Assembly: GCA_035570235.1 (NCBI GenBank)
Contig: DATMML010000036.1
Location: 1-64,000 of the forward strand
Direction of reading: 5' to 3'
DNA length: 64,000 nt
Origin: Vicinamibacteria bacterium
GTDB lineage: Bacteria > Acidobacteriota > Vicinamibacteria > Fen-336
Shown: positions 40,893 to 50,243 of the stretch, piece by piece
How positions within the stretch are numbered: the first letter of the stretch is position 1
Layout of the letters: each line of letters starts with the position of its first letter
Made by a program: the position numbers and the translations under genes
Notes under the pieces: model-generated
Databases searched by the model: none
Told to the model about the DNA's origin: nothing
What the model saw: only the letters and a program-made list of their open reading frames with translations

Positions 40893-43013
40893 TCAGCTCT
40901 CGCCGACCTGCCAGAACAGAAAGCGGTAAACGTCTGCCTGCTCCTCGATCTGCTTGGAGACGGGCTTGCCCGCACCGTGGCCCGCCTTGGTTTCAATGCG
41001 GATCAGGATGGGCCGCTGACCCCCGGCCGCGGACTGCAACCGGGCCGCGAACTTCTTCGCCAGGCCAGGAGCCACACGGTCGTCGGTGTCCGCGGTGGTC
41101 ACGAGGGTAGCGGGGTACGCCACGCCATCCTTGACGTTATGGTACGGCGAGTAACGGTAGAGAAAGGCGAACTGACGGGGATCCTCTGAAGAGCCGTACT
41201 CCGGGATCCAGAAGCGCCCCACCGTGAAGAGGTGGTAGCGCAGCATGTCCGCCACCGGCACCTGGCAGACCACTGCCCCGAACAGCTCCGGCCGCTGCAC
41301 CATGGCCGCCCCCACGAGGAGACCGCCATTGCTGCCGCCCTGGATGGCCAGATTCGTCGGCCGCGTGTAGCCGTTCGCAATCAACCACTCGGCGGCAGCG
41401 ATGAAGTCGTCGAAGACGTTCTGCTTGCGCTCCTGCATTCCCGCCTGATGCCAGGCCTCGCCGTACTCCCCGCCCCCGCGCAGGTTGGCGACGGCGAGCA
41501 CGGCCCCTCGCTCGAGCCAAACGAAGCGCGACGGGCTGTAGACGGGAGTCTGGCTAATGTTGAAGCCACCGTAGCCGTAGAGCAGGGTGGGTCGATGGCC
41601 GTCCTTGGCCAGGCCTTTCCGGTGAACCAGGAACATGGAGACCCGGGTCCCGTCCTTGGAGGGAAAGAAGACCTGGGTCGTCTCGTAGGCCCCGCCGTCC
41701 GCCTTCCCGTGCACGGGCTCGAACTCGGTCAACCGCTCTCGCGTGAAGTCGAAGCGATAGGGCGTCGCGGGTTGGGCGTAGGAGCTGAAGCCCAGGAAGA
41801 GCTCGCGGTCCTCGGGCTCGCCGCTGAGGCCGCTCACCGAGCCCAGATCCGGCAGCTCGATCGCTCGCTCGAGCTTCCCGTCGAGGGCATGCAAGAGCAC
41901 GCGATGGCTCGCGTTGTGGAGGCGCACGACCACGAGCCGCCGGCTGACCAGGGCCACCTCGGAAAGGGAATCGGCGCCCTCCGGGAGGACCTCGCGGGCC
42001 TCCCTCTCCCCTTTGCCCAGGTCCACCGAGACCACGCGACCCAAGGGCGCCCCCTCGTTGGTCTGGAAGTACAGGCGGCCCTCCAGTTCCGCAGTGTAGA
42101 CCCGCCGATGCTCGAACCCCGATAAGAGAAGGAAGGGCCTCGCTCCCGGCATCCGGCGGTCGAGGATGTGGATCTCGCTGTTGCCGCTCGAGCCCTTGTA
42201 GGAGGTCAGGATCAGGAAGCGTCCGTCCCGGGTGACATCCGCGCCCAGCCCGATGTCCTTGGCTTCCGTCCTCTCGAAAGCGAGGGCGTCCTTCTCCTGG
42301 GAGTCGCCCATCCGGTGGTAGTACACCCTGGCATAGTAGTTCTCGTCCCCCGACGGGACCGTTCCCGGAACGGGGTAGCGGGTGTAGTAGAAGCCGTCGT
42401 TGTTCGGTGTCCAGGCGAGGCTCGTGAACTTGGCCCAGAGGAGGTGATCGGGGCGGTCCCGCCCGGTTAGGACCTCGCGCACGAAGATCTCCTGTCGGTC
42501 GCTGCCGCTCCGGGATAGGGTGTAGGCCATGAGGCTGCCGTCCCGGGTGACGGAAGTCATGGTCAGGGCCACCGTTCCGTCCGGGCTGAGGGTATTGGGG
42601 TCGAGGAGAACGCGCTCGGGCCCCGCGATGCCCTCGCGCACGAAGAGAACCGACTGGTTTTGTAGCCCCGAGTTGCGGGTGTAGAAATATCGGCCGTTCA
42701 GCGCTTCGGGCAGGCCGACGCGCGGGTAGTCGTAGAGCTCTTGGAGCCGCTTCTTGATCGCCTCCCGGGGGGGGCCCTCAAGAAGGGAGCGGGTGAGGTC
42801 GTTCTCGGCCTCCACCCAGCGCGCGGTCTCCGGGTCGTCCGCTCTCTCCAGCCACCGGTAGGGATCTGCCACCTTGGTGCCGTGGTAGTCGTCCACCACA
42901 TCGGCCTTCCGCGCTGCGGGGTACCTGAGCCCTCCCGCCCCTGCGAGCGCCAGGACCGAGACGACCAGGCCCATAAAGAGAGCGATTCCAGCGCGGCGAG
43001 AAGAACTTTGCAT
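40893..43013 (-). CDS. Secreted prolyl oligopeptidase (S9A family)
   Basis: A 706-residue protein with a signal peptide (RAGIALFMGLVVSVLALAGAGG). An N-terminal seven-bladed propeller (start YPAARKADVVDDYHGTKVADPYRWLE) is followed by the alpha/beta hydrolase domain. The catalytic serine is in IQGGSNGGLLVGAAM, Asp in TTADTDDRV and His in KAGHGAGK. The enzyme cleaves short proline-containing peptides, here in the periplasm or outside. ATG 43013 is preferred over TTG 43016. It is divergent from the multiheme cytochrome. Confidence 0.93.
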   Translation of the reverse strand: MQSSSRRAGIALFMGLVVSVLALAGAGGLRYPAARKADVVDDYHGTKVADPYRWLERADDPETARWVEAENDLTRSLLEGPPREAIKKRLQELYDYPRVGLPEALNGRYFYTRNSGLQNQSVLFVREGIAGPERVLLDPNTLSPDGTVALTMTSVTRDGSLMAYTLSRSGSDRQEIFVREVLTGRDRPDHLLWAKFTSLAWTPNNDGFYYTRYPVPGTVPSGDENYYARVYYHRMGDSQEKDALAFERTEAKDIGLGADVTRDGRFLILTSYKGSSGNSEIHILDRRMPGARPFLLLSGFEHRRVYTAELEGRLYFQTNEGAPLGRVVSVDLGKGEREAREVLPEGADSLSEVALVSRRLVVVRLHNASHRVLLHALDGKLERAIELPDLGSVSGLSGEPEDRELFLGFSSYAQPATPYRFDFTRERLTEFEPVHGKADGGAYETTQVFFPSKDGTRVSMFLVHRKGLAKDGHRPTLLYGYGGFNISQTPVYSPSRFVWLERGAVLAVANLRGGGEYGEAWHQAGMQERKQNVFDDFIAAAEWLIANGYTRPTNLAIQGGSNGGLLVGAAMVQRPELFGAVVCQVPVADMLRYHLFTVGRFWIPEYGSSEDPRQFAFLYRYSPYHNVKDGVAYPATLVTTADTDDRVAPGLAKKFAARLQSAAGGQRPILIRIETKAGHGAGKPVSKQIEEQADVYRFLFWQVGES

Positions 43014-43087
43014 CAATGACGCCTCCTCGGACAGGGCGTGACCCCTCGATTCTACGCCGGGACACGCGTGCCGCTATGATGGCGCCG

Positions 43088-45433
43088 ATGAGCAAGAAGG
43101 CCCTCGGTGCGGCCGTCGCGGGAGGGGCGGCGGCGATTGGGCTCGTGGCCTGGTGGATAGCGCACGCGGCCGCCCCCTACCCCGGAGTATCGGGCGGGGA
43201 GTTGCCCCCGGCGGAGCCCGCCCGCTTCGTGGGCGGCCCCGCCTGCGCAAAATGCCACCCCCAGGAGGAAGCTCGGTGGCGCGGGTCGCACCACGAGCTT
43301 GCTATGCAGGTGGCAGACGCGACAACCGTGCTCGGTGACTTTGGGGGCCGTCGATTCACGTACCACGGCGTGACCTCCACGTTCTACCGGAAGAACGACA
43401 GGTTTCTGGTCCGGACCGACGGACCCGACGGTGCGCTGCACGAGTACGAGATTGCCTACACTTTCGGGGTTTACCCCCTGCAGCAGTATTTGATCGCCTT
43501 CCCCGGCGGCCGCTACCAGGCCCTGACCATCTGCTGGGACACGAGGCCGCTCAAGGAGGGCGGACAGCGCTGGTTCCACCTCCACCCAGAAGAAGAGATC
43601 CTGCCCAGCGATATTCTTCATTGGACGGGCCCCTACCAGAACTGGAACTTCATGTGCGCCGAGTGTCACTCGACCAACGTGAGGAAGGGCTACCAGCTGG
43701 CAACGGACACGTACCAGACGACGTGGTCCGAGATCAACGTGTCGTGCGAAGCCTGCCATGGACCCGGCTCCGCTCACCTCGACTGGGCTGAGGCGGTCAG
43801 GGCCGGCCGAAGGAAGAAGGACGACCCCCGCAATGGCCTGGTCGTGAGGCTGAAGGAACCGGTTCCCGCCACCTGGGAGTTCGACCTCTCGCGCGGTATC
43901 GCGAAGCGCAGCCGGCCGCGGGTGTCGCACACCGAGGTCGAGACATGCGCCCGCTGCCACTCCCGCCGCTCGGTGGTGAGCGCGGAGTACGTATTTGGCC
44001 AGCCCCTTCTCGACACACACCGCCCGGCCCTTCTCGAGGACGCCCTGTACCACGCGGACGGCCAGATCAAGGACGAGGTCTACGAGTACGGATCCTTCCT
44101 GCAGAGCAAGATGTTTCGCGCGGGTGTCACTTGCAGTGACTGCCACGACCCGCATAGCCTTAAGATACCCGTCTCCCCCGACGCGGTCTGCGCCCGCTGC
44201 CACCGGGAGGAGACATTCAACACCCCCTCGCATCACTTTCATCGACCGGGCTCAGGGGGGGCCAGCTGCGTCGCGTGCCACATGGCTCCCCGGAGGTACA
44301 TGGTCGTCGACCCCCGACGTGACCACAGCTTTCGCGTCCCCCGGCCCGACCTCTCGCTGCGCATCGGGACTCCCAACGCGTGCAACCAGTGCCACCAGGA
44401 CCGCTCGTCCGCCTGGGCGGCGCAGGTCGCGGCTCGATGGTGGCGGCGCGGGTCACCCAGCCCGCCCCACTACGGCGAAGCCCTCCACGCGGGACGGGCG
44501 GGTCTGCCGGGGGCGGAGCGGCTCCTGGCTGGTCTTGCCGGGGACGCGGGGCAACCGGGGATCGCCCGCGCCACCGCCGTCGCCCTCCTGGAGGGATACC
44601 CGGGGGCGGCCACCGAGGGGGCCGATGAGCAGGCCCTCCGCGACCCCGATCCCCTGGTGCGCATGGCTGCGCTGGGGCCGGCGGACGGCCTTCCGCCCGA
44701 CGTCCGTTTGCGCACCGTGGCTCCCCTCCTCAATGACCCCCTCCGGACCGTGCGCATCGACGCTGCTCGGCAGCTCGTTTTGGTGCCGCGCGAGGGCTTG
44801 AGCCCCCAACAGGGCAAGGCGCTTGAGGCGGCGCTCGCCGAGTACCGCGCCGCCCAGCTTGCCACCGCCGACCGGGCGGAGGCCCACCTCAACCTGGGCA
44901 CCTTGGACCTCGAGATGGGGGAGCTCGCGCAGGCGGAACAGGAGTACCTGACCGCGCTGCGCCTCAATCCGCGGTTCCCGCCGATCTACGCCAACCTCGC
45001 CGACCTCTACCGACGCCAGGGTCGAGACCTGGAGGGGGAGCGATCGCTCCGCAGAGGACTGGCGGCGGCGCCCACCGACCCCGGCCTCCACCAGGCGCTC
45101 GGGCTCTGGTTCGTCAGGCAGAAGCGCCTCCCCGAGGCCCTCGTGTTCCTGGCGCGCGCGGCGGAGCTGGGTCCCGATCAACCTCACTTCGGCTACGTCT
45201 ATGCCGTGGCCCTCCAGTCCGCCGGTCAGGTTGATCGCGCCCTGGAAGTACTGCGGAAGATACACCGAGTTCACCCCCGCGACTCCGAGGTCTTGCTGGC
45301 TCTCGTCACCATGAGCCGCGATCGGGGCTCGATCTCGGAAGCGATCGGCTACGCGAAGGAGCTCGCGGGGCTGTCCCCTCAGGACCCCCGGCTTCGCCGG
45401 CTTCTCGCGCAGCTGGAATCCGAGCGCCGCTAA
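43088..45433 (+). CDS. Octaheme c-type cytochrome with HEAT and TPR repeats
   Basis: About 781 residues from ATG 43088 (ATG 43076 or 43079 also possible; no ribosome binding site distinguishes them). An N-terminal membrane segment (GAAVAGGAAAIGLVAWWIAHAAA) is a signal or anchor. Eight CxxCH heme sites follow in order: CAKCH, CAECH, CEACH, CARCH, CSDCH, CARCH, CVACH, CNQCH, over about 350 residues, in a cytochrome c554-like arrangement. Then come two HEAT-like repeats (DPDPLVRMAAL, DPLRTVRIDAARQL) and about five TPRs (AHLNLGTLDLEMGELAQAEQEYLTAL and on). The role in electron transfer is clear, the redox partner and substrate are not. Confidence 0.87.
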   Translation: MSKKALGAAVAGGAAAIGLVAWWIAHAAAPYPGVSGGELPPAEPARFVGGPACAKCHPQEEARWRGSHHELAMQVADATTVLGDFGGRRFTYHGVTSTFYRKNDRFLVRTDGPDGALHEYEIAYTFGVYPLQQYLIAFPGGRYQALTICWDTRPLKEGGQRWFHLHPEEEILPSDILHWTGPYQNWNFMCAECHSTNVRKGYQLATDTYQTTWSEINVSCEACHGPGSAHLDWAEAVRAGRRKKDDPRNGLVVRLKEPVPATWEFDLSRGIAKRSRPRVSHTEVETCARCHSRRSVVSAEYVFGQPLLDTHRPALLEDALYHADGQIKDEVYEYGSFLQSKMFRAGVTCSDCHDPHSLKIPVSPDAVCARCHREETFNTPSHHFHRPGSGGASCVACHMAPRRYMVVDPRRDHSFRVPRPDLSLRIGTPNACNQCHQDRSSAWAAQVAARWWRRGSPSPPHYGEALHAGRAGLPGAERLLAGLAGDAGQPGIARATAVALLEGYPGAATEGADEQALRDPDPLVRMAALGPADGLPPDVRLRTVAPLLNDPLRTVRIDAARQLVLVPREGLSPQQGKALEAALAEYRAAQLATADRAEAHLNLGTLDLEMGELAQAEQEYLTALRLNPRFPPIYANLADLYRRQGRDLEGERSLRRGLAAAPTDPGLHQALGLWFVRQKRLPEALVFLARAAELGPDQPHFGYVYAVALQSAGQVDRALEVLRKIHRVHPRDSEVLLALVTMSRDRGSISEAIGYAKELAGLSPQDPRLRRLLAQLESERR

Positions 45434-45499
45434 CGTGGCGGGGAGCACGCCGGCATCGAAGTTGCCCCCGGCGCCGCCAATCGGTCATGATTGGCGCCC

Positions 45500-46720
45500 G
45501 TGACCCTCACCCGATCCTACAGGGTCTGCGTCGGCGTCCTGCTGTGTCTGCTCATCCTCGCGGTTAACGTACTCTCGGTCTCGTCAAGACTGGGCTTTCT
45601 CCATAAGCCTAAGCAGGTCAAGGAGCTAGACCACCTCCGCTATATCGAGATGGCGCGCGGTCCAGAGGGGCGACCCCAGCTGGCCCATGAGTCGACGTAT
45701 TGCTGGCGGATCCTCGTTCCCGAGCTGGCCCGGCTCCTAAACCGCGCCGGGCTCGACCTCAACCTCGCGTTTTTCCTGATCACCAATGCGTCGCTCTTCG
45801 GCTTCCTCCTCGCGCTCTGGGCCTACTTGGGCGCGCTGGGGTTCTCTCTCCCTTACCGGCTGGCGGGCCTGAGCCTGGTGGGCCTCACCCAAGGCGCTGT
45901 CCGGTGGTACGAGTACCAGTACTGGATGACCGATGCCGCCTGCCTCTTCCTGATGGCCCTCGCCTTCCTTTGGATCCGGCAGGGACGCTCCCGTGCCCTC
46001 TACGTGCCAAGCGTGATCGCCGCCTTCGTGCGCGAGAATTATGTCGCGGTCTATCCGTACTATTTCCTCCACCTACTCAAGCGCGGGGCATCGCCCACGC
46101 GGGCGGGGGCGCGGGTGTTGGCGCTGGGCGCGCTGCCTCTCGCCATCTTCGTGGGCCTGCGGATCCTCATCGTGCCCAACCAGCCCGACAATTTCCTGGC
46201 TGACATCGCGGAGACGACGGCCTTCCGGCTCCGGCACCTGAGCGACAACCAGCCTTACCTGCTCACGGTGGGCTCCCTGGGGGTGCTCTTTCCTATGCTG
46301 TTCCTCTTCCCGGGCCGGCTCCTCCAGGTGGCCCGTCGGCACTACGACCAGGTCGCGGTAGTGGCCTTCTTCTATGCCTTGCTCCTCCTCGCCAACAACA
46401 CCGAGCGGGAGCTTGCCTACACGCTGCCCGTGGTCCTCCCCGCCGCGCTGCGCAACCTGGGTGACCTCGTGGCGGAGGCGCGCCTCCCGACCGTGCCCCT
46501 CCTCGCCGGGGCGGTGGTCCTGCAGGGGCTGTTCTTCTCCCAGCAGCGGTTCGCTGAGATCGGGATGAGCATGTACCAGCCCACCAATCTCGTGGTGGTG
46601 GCGGCGATGGCTCTCTTCTGGCTCGGCGCCCAAGCGGCTCTCTACCGGCGCCGGCCGCGGGGCGTGCCTCTAAGCTCGGCGCTCCCGGAACCACCACCGG
46701 ATCGTCCGGGCACGAAATGA
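45500..46720 (+). CDS. Polytopic membrane protein of unknown function
   Basis: About 406 residues from GTG 45500; TTG 45491 is an alternative. The protein has about nine to ten hydrophobic segments, starting with VCVGVLLCLLILAVNVL and ending with LVVVAAMALFWLGAQAALY. A soluble loop follows the first segment (LDHLRYIEMARGPEGRPQLAHESTYCWRILVPELARLL), reminiscent of GT-C glycosyltransferases and EpsG-like proteins, which place catalytic acids after TM1; HLRYIEMA is compatible but not diagnostic. It starts 66 bases after the octaheme gene on the same strand. Confidence 0.7.
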   Translation: MTLTRSYRVCVGVLLCLLILAVNVLSVSSRLGFLHKPKQVKELDHLRYIEMARGPEGRPQLAHESTYCWRILVPELARLLNRAGLDLNLAFFLITNASLFGFLLALWAYLGALGFSLPYRLAGLSLVGLTQGAVRWYEYQYWMTDAACLFLMALAFLWIRQGRSRALYVPSVIAAFVRENYVAVYPYYFLHLLKRGASPTRAGARVLALGALPLAIFVGLRILIVPNQPDNFLADIAETTAFRLRHLSDNQPYLLTVGSLGVLFPMLFLFPGRLLQVARRHYDQVAVVAFFYALLLLANNTERELAYTLPVVLPAALRNLGDLVAEARLPTVPLLAGAVVLQGLFFSQQRFAEIGMSMYQPTNLVVVAAMALFWLGAQAALYRRRPRGVPLSSALPEPPPDRPGTK

Positions 46721-46890
46721 AGGGCGCCCTGAACGCGCGGTCCTTCCCTGATCGATCAGCCAGGGGCGGGGGCGTCGCCCACCCGCGACCGCCGCTCTCG
46801 TGTTCATGATCACAGCGCCATTGCCCGGCAGGATTTAGGGTTAGGGTAGAGGGTGGGACCGGGAGCTCCGGAGCGAAGGAGGTCAGAGTC

Positions 46891-47394
46891 ATGAAGGTTT
46901 ATCGGGCACTGTTAGGAACACTGGCCGCGACGGCCCTGGCCTTCGCGCCCGCCTGCCGGAACACGGCCCAAGGCGTCAAGGAGGACTCGCGGCAGAATGC
47001 GGAGAAGGCCCAGCAGGAGGCCAAGGAGATCGCCCGCAAGATTAGCGCGGATGCCAAGGAGACGGGGGCCAAGATCAGCGAGGCCGCAAAAGAGGTCGGG
47101 GGGAAGGTTGCCGAGGGCGCCAAGGATGTGGGGGAGAAGGTCAAGTCGGGTGCCAAGGAGGTGGCCTCCGAGGCGGCGTCGGTGAAGCAAACCGTGGACG
47201 TGAAGGCCCACCTCGTGGCGGCCAGGAACATCGACACTTCCCACATCGAGGTGGACACGGACGCCGGGGCCAGGACCGTGACCCTCCGCGGCACGGTGCC
47301 GACCGGGGGCCAGAGAGCAGCAGCGGAGAAAGTCGCCCGGGAAAACGCCGAAGGCTACCGGGTCCGCAACCTTCTCACGATTGCGACGAGGTAG
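46891..47394 (+). CDS. BON-domain lipoprotein with LEA-like repeats
   Basis: A 167-residue exported protein with a strong GAAGGAGGT site. The signal sequence ends at a lipobox-like APAC (Cys22). Residues 30-95 are an amphipathic Lys/Glu/Ala run with 11-residue periodicity (AKETGAKISEAAKEVGGKVA), as in LEA and apolipoprotein-like repeats. A BON domain follows (VKAHLVAARNIDTSHIEVDTDAG and TVTLRGTVPTGGQRAAAEKVAREN). BON domains bind phospholipid and stabilise the cell envelope, for example in OsmY. A role in envelope stress is likely. Confidence 0.86.
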   Translation: MKVYRALLGTLAATALAFAPACRNTAQGVKEDSRQNAEKAQQEAKEIARKISADAKETGAKISEAAKEVGGKVAEGAKDVGEKVKSGAKEVASEAASVKQTVDVKAHLVAARNIDTSHIEVDTDAGARTVTLRGTVPTGGQRAAAEKVARENAEGYRVRNLLTIATR

Positions 47395-47432
47395 CGGGAC
47401 CGGCCGACCGCGGCGGGCGTAGGAGGCAACGC

Positions 47433-48683
47433 TTAGCGGAGGGCGTACGACCGTCGCACCTCGTAGCGGCGCGGGGTGGGGATGGCCCGGGCCCGCTGGT
47501 CTTGGTGGAGCCGAGCGTCGAGGCCCTCCAAGGCAGTGGCGGTTTCAGCGAACTTGGAGTCTTTGTCCGCGGTTACCAGGAGGCGCCGCCGGACGAATTG
47601 CACCGGGGGGCGACCGCGGACCGCCGACCGGACCCCCATCGCCTGCTTCAGCATCGGGGTCTCTCTAGTGGCCAGGTTCACGCCCAGGGCCATTTCCGTC
47701 TCCGAGAAGCGTCCCAGAGAAACCCCGTCGATCAGGAGCTCGTAGCTCCCCTTGGAGAGCCCGGTAATCTTCAGGACCTGTTGGTCGAGCGCCTCCAGAC
47801 CGGCCCCCGCCGTCTCCGCCAGATCGACGTCGGCGTCTCCGAACCGGACGGGCAGGGGCAGCGCCCTGTCCGTCTGAGTCCACGTGAGCTCCTTGGCCAG
47901 GAGCCCCGTCACTTCCGTGTTCTCCGCCCGGACGAGGTGTGCCGTGGCCGCGGTGGCGTCGATCTCCACGAGGGTGACCAAGGGGGGTGCGTTCCAAGCT
48001 CGGAGCAGGGCGCCGGCCATGACCAGGTGGCCCGTCGGACCCGGGTGCATGCGGTCGGGGATGATCATTCGGGCCAGGGTGGGGGACACCTTGTTCACCT
48101 TCTCGAGACCGGTCTGCAGGGGCGCGCCGAGGTCCACGAAGGTGACCCCCCGCTCCTTCGCAACTTCCTCTATCAACTTCCCGTAACGCCGCAAGACCGC
48201 GCCGTAGCCGTCCGCGAAGGCGGGCGGACGCGTGACATCGTCGAAGGGCGACGGCCCCAGGGGAGTCAGCCGGGCTCCGGGAAGGGCCTCCGCCAGCCGA
48301 CCCAGAATCTTCCGGTAGCCCTGCCCGTAGACGTCAAGGAGGCCCTGGTCGAATGGGCGGTAGCCCGCGTCGTTCATCCCCAGCATGATCGTGACCACGT
48401 TGGCGTGAGCGGCGATCACGTCCCGGTCCAGGCGGAGGTCTATGGAGCCCGCATCGCCACCGCCAACCCTGTCCCCGCTGACCCCCGCGTAAAAGAAGTC
48501 AACGTTCCAGGCCGGGAAGCGGGTGGCCACGTACTCCTCCACCGCGCGGGCGTACTGGCCGTCTTCGGTGATGTCGTCGCCGTAGAAGACAACGTGGTCG
48601 CCGTCCTTTAGGGCAAAGCCTTGCCCGTGGGCGAGGGAAGGGGCCAGGAGCAGGCTCAGCAACGCCACGCGGGTCGCGGTCAT
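47433..48683 (-). CDS. SGNH/GDSL hydrolase-fold protein lacking the catalytic serine
   Basis: A 416-residue secreted protein (signal ATRVALLSLLLAPSLAHGQ). The SGNH fold is evident: block I VVFYGDDITEDGQY, block II AGVSGDRV, block III MLGMNDAG and block V DRMHPGPTGH with Asp210 and His213. The nucleophile position in block I, usually Ser in GDS, is Asp37 (GDD), encoded by GAC at 48575-48573. Serine esterase activity is therefore not expected unless another residue takes over. Similar proteins sit in carbohydrate-acetyl-esterase contexts; the two downstream-neighbour genes are sugar enzymes. A C-terminal extension of about 190 residues is unassigned. Confidence 0.82.
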   Translation of the reverse strand: MTATRVALLSLLLAPSLAHGQGFALKDGDHVVFYGDDITEDGQYARAVEEYVATRFPAWNVDFFYAGVSGDRVGGGDAGSIDLRLDRDVIAAHANVVTIMLGMNDAGYRPFDQGLLDVYGQGYRKILGRLAEALPGARLTPLGPSPFDDVTRPPAFADGYGAVLRRYGKLIEEVAKERGVTFVDLGAPLQTGLEKVNKVSPTLARMIIPDRMHPGPTGHLVMAGALLRAWNAPPLVTLVEIDATAATAHLVRAENTEVTGLLAKELTWTQTDRALPLPVRFGDADVDLAETAGAGLEALDQQVLKITGLSKGSYELLIDGVSLGRFSETEMALGVNLATRETPMLKQAMGVRSAVRGRPPVQFVRRRLLVTADKDSKFAETATALEGLDARLHQDQRARAIPTPRRYEVRRSYALR

Positions 48684-48845
48684 GAGTCCTCTCTTTCCAG
48701 GGCAGCTCTACGGCGACTGCGGGCGATTCTATCCCGGGTTTGACGCGGTGCGGAGCCGGCGCCGGTCCTGGACACCCGTACCCTTGCCGAGTCTCGGAGG
48801 GGGCCAGGGCCGGGAGAAGCCGCGAGCCGCGCCCCTCGGGGCGGG

Positions 48846-50195
48846 TTAGCTCTTGATGCTCTTGGTCCCCGAGTCCAGGTAGACCGCACCCTTACGGAAA
48901 TAGGACTCATTCGCCATGTGGCAGGCGAGGGCGGCGTGATGACCGAAGACCGCGTCTTGGACCACGCCCTGGCGCGTTTTGACGGCCTGGAAGAACCTCC
49001 AGAGATGGGGCCGCACGTCGTTGTAGGAGGGCCCTTGGTAACTGACGCCTTCCAGCGCCTGCTCGCTGCCCGGCTGGGGATCGTGGTCTTGGTGCCACTT
49101 CTCGAAGTACTCCTCCCGCATGGCCCGGGGGAAGGCGGAAGCATAGTAGCTGGGCCCGGTGGCTTCGCCCGACTGCGGAAAGTAGGTGACGCCGCGCTCG
49201 GTAAGCTCGAGGATGCCCTTGGAGCCCAGGAAGCGCACGACCTCGGGCGTCTCCGTGCCCAAGGTCAAGCGGATGTACACCGGCACGTTTCCGTATTCGA
49301 AGAGGGAGGCGTGAACGTCGGGCATGTTCCGCCCGTCCTTCCATCGCAGGATGCCGCCCAGAGCGAGGGCGCGTTTCGGTGGCTCGTTGATCCCCCATGC
49401 GTAGAGCATTCCGCTGATCACGTGCACCATCAGGTCGCCGGCGACGCCGGTGCCGTACTCCTTCCAGCAGCGCCAGCGTGCGAAGAGGTTGGGATCGAAG
49501 GGTCGTCGGGGTGCGGCACCTTGCCAGGTGTCCCAATCCAGGTTGGAGGGAGACAGATCGGGGGGGGGCGGATACTCCCAGGCTCCGCCGGGGTCATTGC
49601 GACCCAGCGAGCCTTCCACCATGCACAGGTCTCCCAGGACCCCCTTGGCGACCAGCTCCCGGGCTTTGGCGCAGACCACGGAGCTCGTGCGTTGAGAGCC
49701 GACCTGGACGATCCGCCCGCTGCGCTGACCCGCGGCTACCATCTCGAAGCCGTCGGCGGCCGAGTGGGACATCGGTTTCTCGCAGTAGATGTCCTTGCCC
49801 GCGCTCAGGGCGTCGATGACGATCTGCTTATGCCAGTGGTCGGGAACGGCGGAGACGATGCAGTCGATCTCCTTGTCCGCGAGCAGCTCCTGGTATCGGC
49901 GCGTGGTGGGCAGCCCGGGGCCCGCGATCTCCTTGGCTAGGGTATGGCGGCCATCATAGAGATCGCAGGCTCGCGCGCAAGCCACCCCCGGCAACGTGAG
50001 TGCCTTCGCCAGCAACCCGGATCCCTGCATGCCGACGCCTATCATCCCGAAGCGGAGGCGGTCGCTCGCGGGCACGGGTGTGGGGGCCCCCGGAGCGGGC
50101 TCCGGCTCGAGAAGGATCCGTCGGGAGGCCAGCACGACGCCCGCCACCCCCGTGCTTGTTTGCAGGAACTCACGGCGAGAAGAGCCAGTCTTCAT
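48846..50195 (-). CDS. Tat-exported Gfo/Idh/MocA family oxidoreductase
   Basis: A 449-residue protein with a twin-arginine signal (SSRREFLQTSTGVAGVVLAS). The Rossmann fold starts RFGMIGVGMQGSGLLAKAL, followed by CIVSAVPDHWHKQIVIDALSAGKDIYCEKPMS with the EKP motif. The C-terminal domain (WKEYGTGVAGDLMVHVISGMLYAWG) holds the substrate-site Asp/His. NAD(P) must be bound before export in the cytoplasm, a known feature of Tat-exported members of this family. Substrate is probably a sugar or glycoside. It lies 48 bases downstream of the DUF1080 gene on the same strand. Confidence 0.9.
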   Translation of the reverse strand: MKTGSSRREFLQTSTGVAGVVLASRRILLEPEPAPGAPTPVPASDRLRFGMIGVGMQGSGLLAKALTLPGVACARACDLYDGRHTLAKEIAGPGLPTTRRYQELLADKEIDCIVSAVPDHWHKQIVIDALSAGKDIYCEKPMSHSAADGFEMVAAGQRSGRIVQVGSQRTSSVVCAKARELVAKGVLGDLCMVEGSLGRNDPGGAWEYPPPPDLSPSNLDWDTWQGAAPRRPFDPNLFARWRCWKEYGTGVAGDLMVHVISGMLYAWGINEPPKRALALGGILRWKDGRNMPDVHASLFEYGNVPVYIRLTLGTETPEVVRFLGSKGILELTERGVTYFPQSGEATGPSYYASAFPRAMREEYFEKWHQDHDPQPGSEQALEGVSYQGPSYNDVRPHLWRFFQAVKTRQGVVQDAVFGHHAALACHMANESYFRKGAVYLDSGTKSIKS

Positions 50196-50243
50196 GGGCG
50201 CGCTCCTGGTTTGTCCCGCCGGCCACGCGCGGCGCGGGGACTC

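Noticed and set aside
46836-46856. Telomere-like GGGTTAGGGT run upstream of the BON gene
   Set aside because: Only about two imperfect copies occur; this is too short to be a repeat array and has no supporting context.
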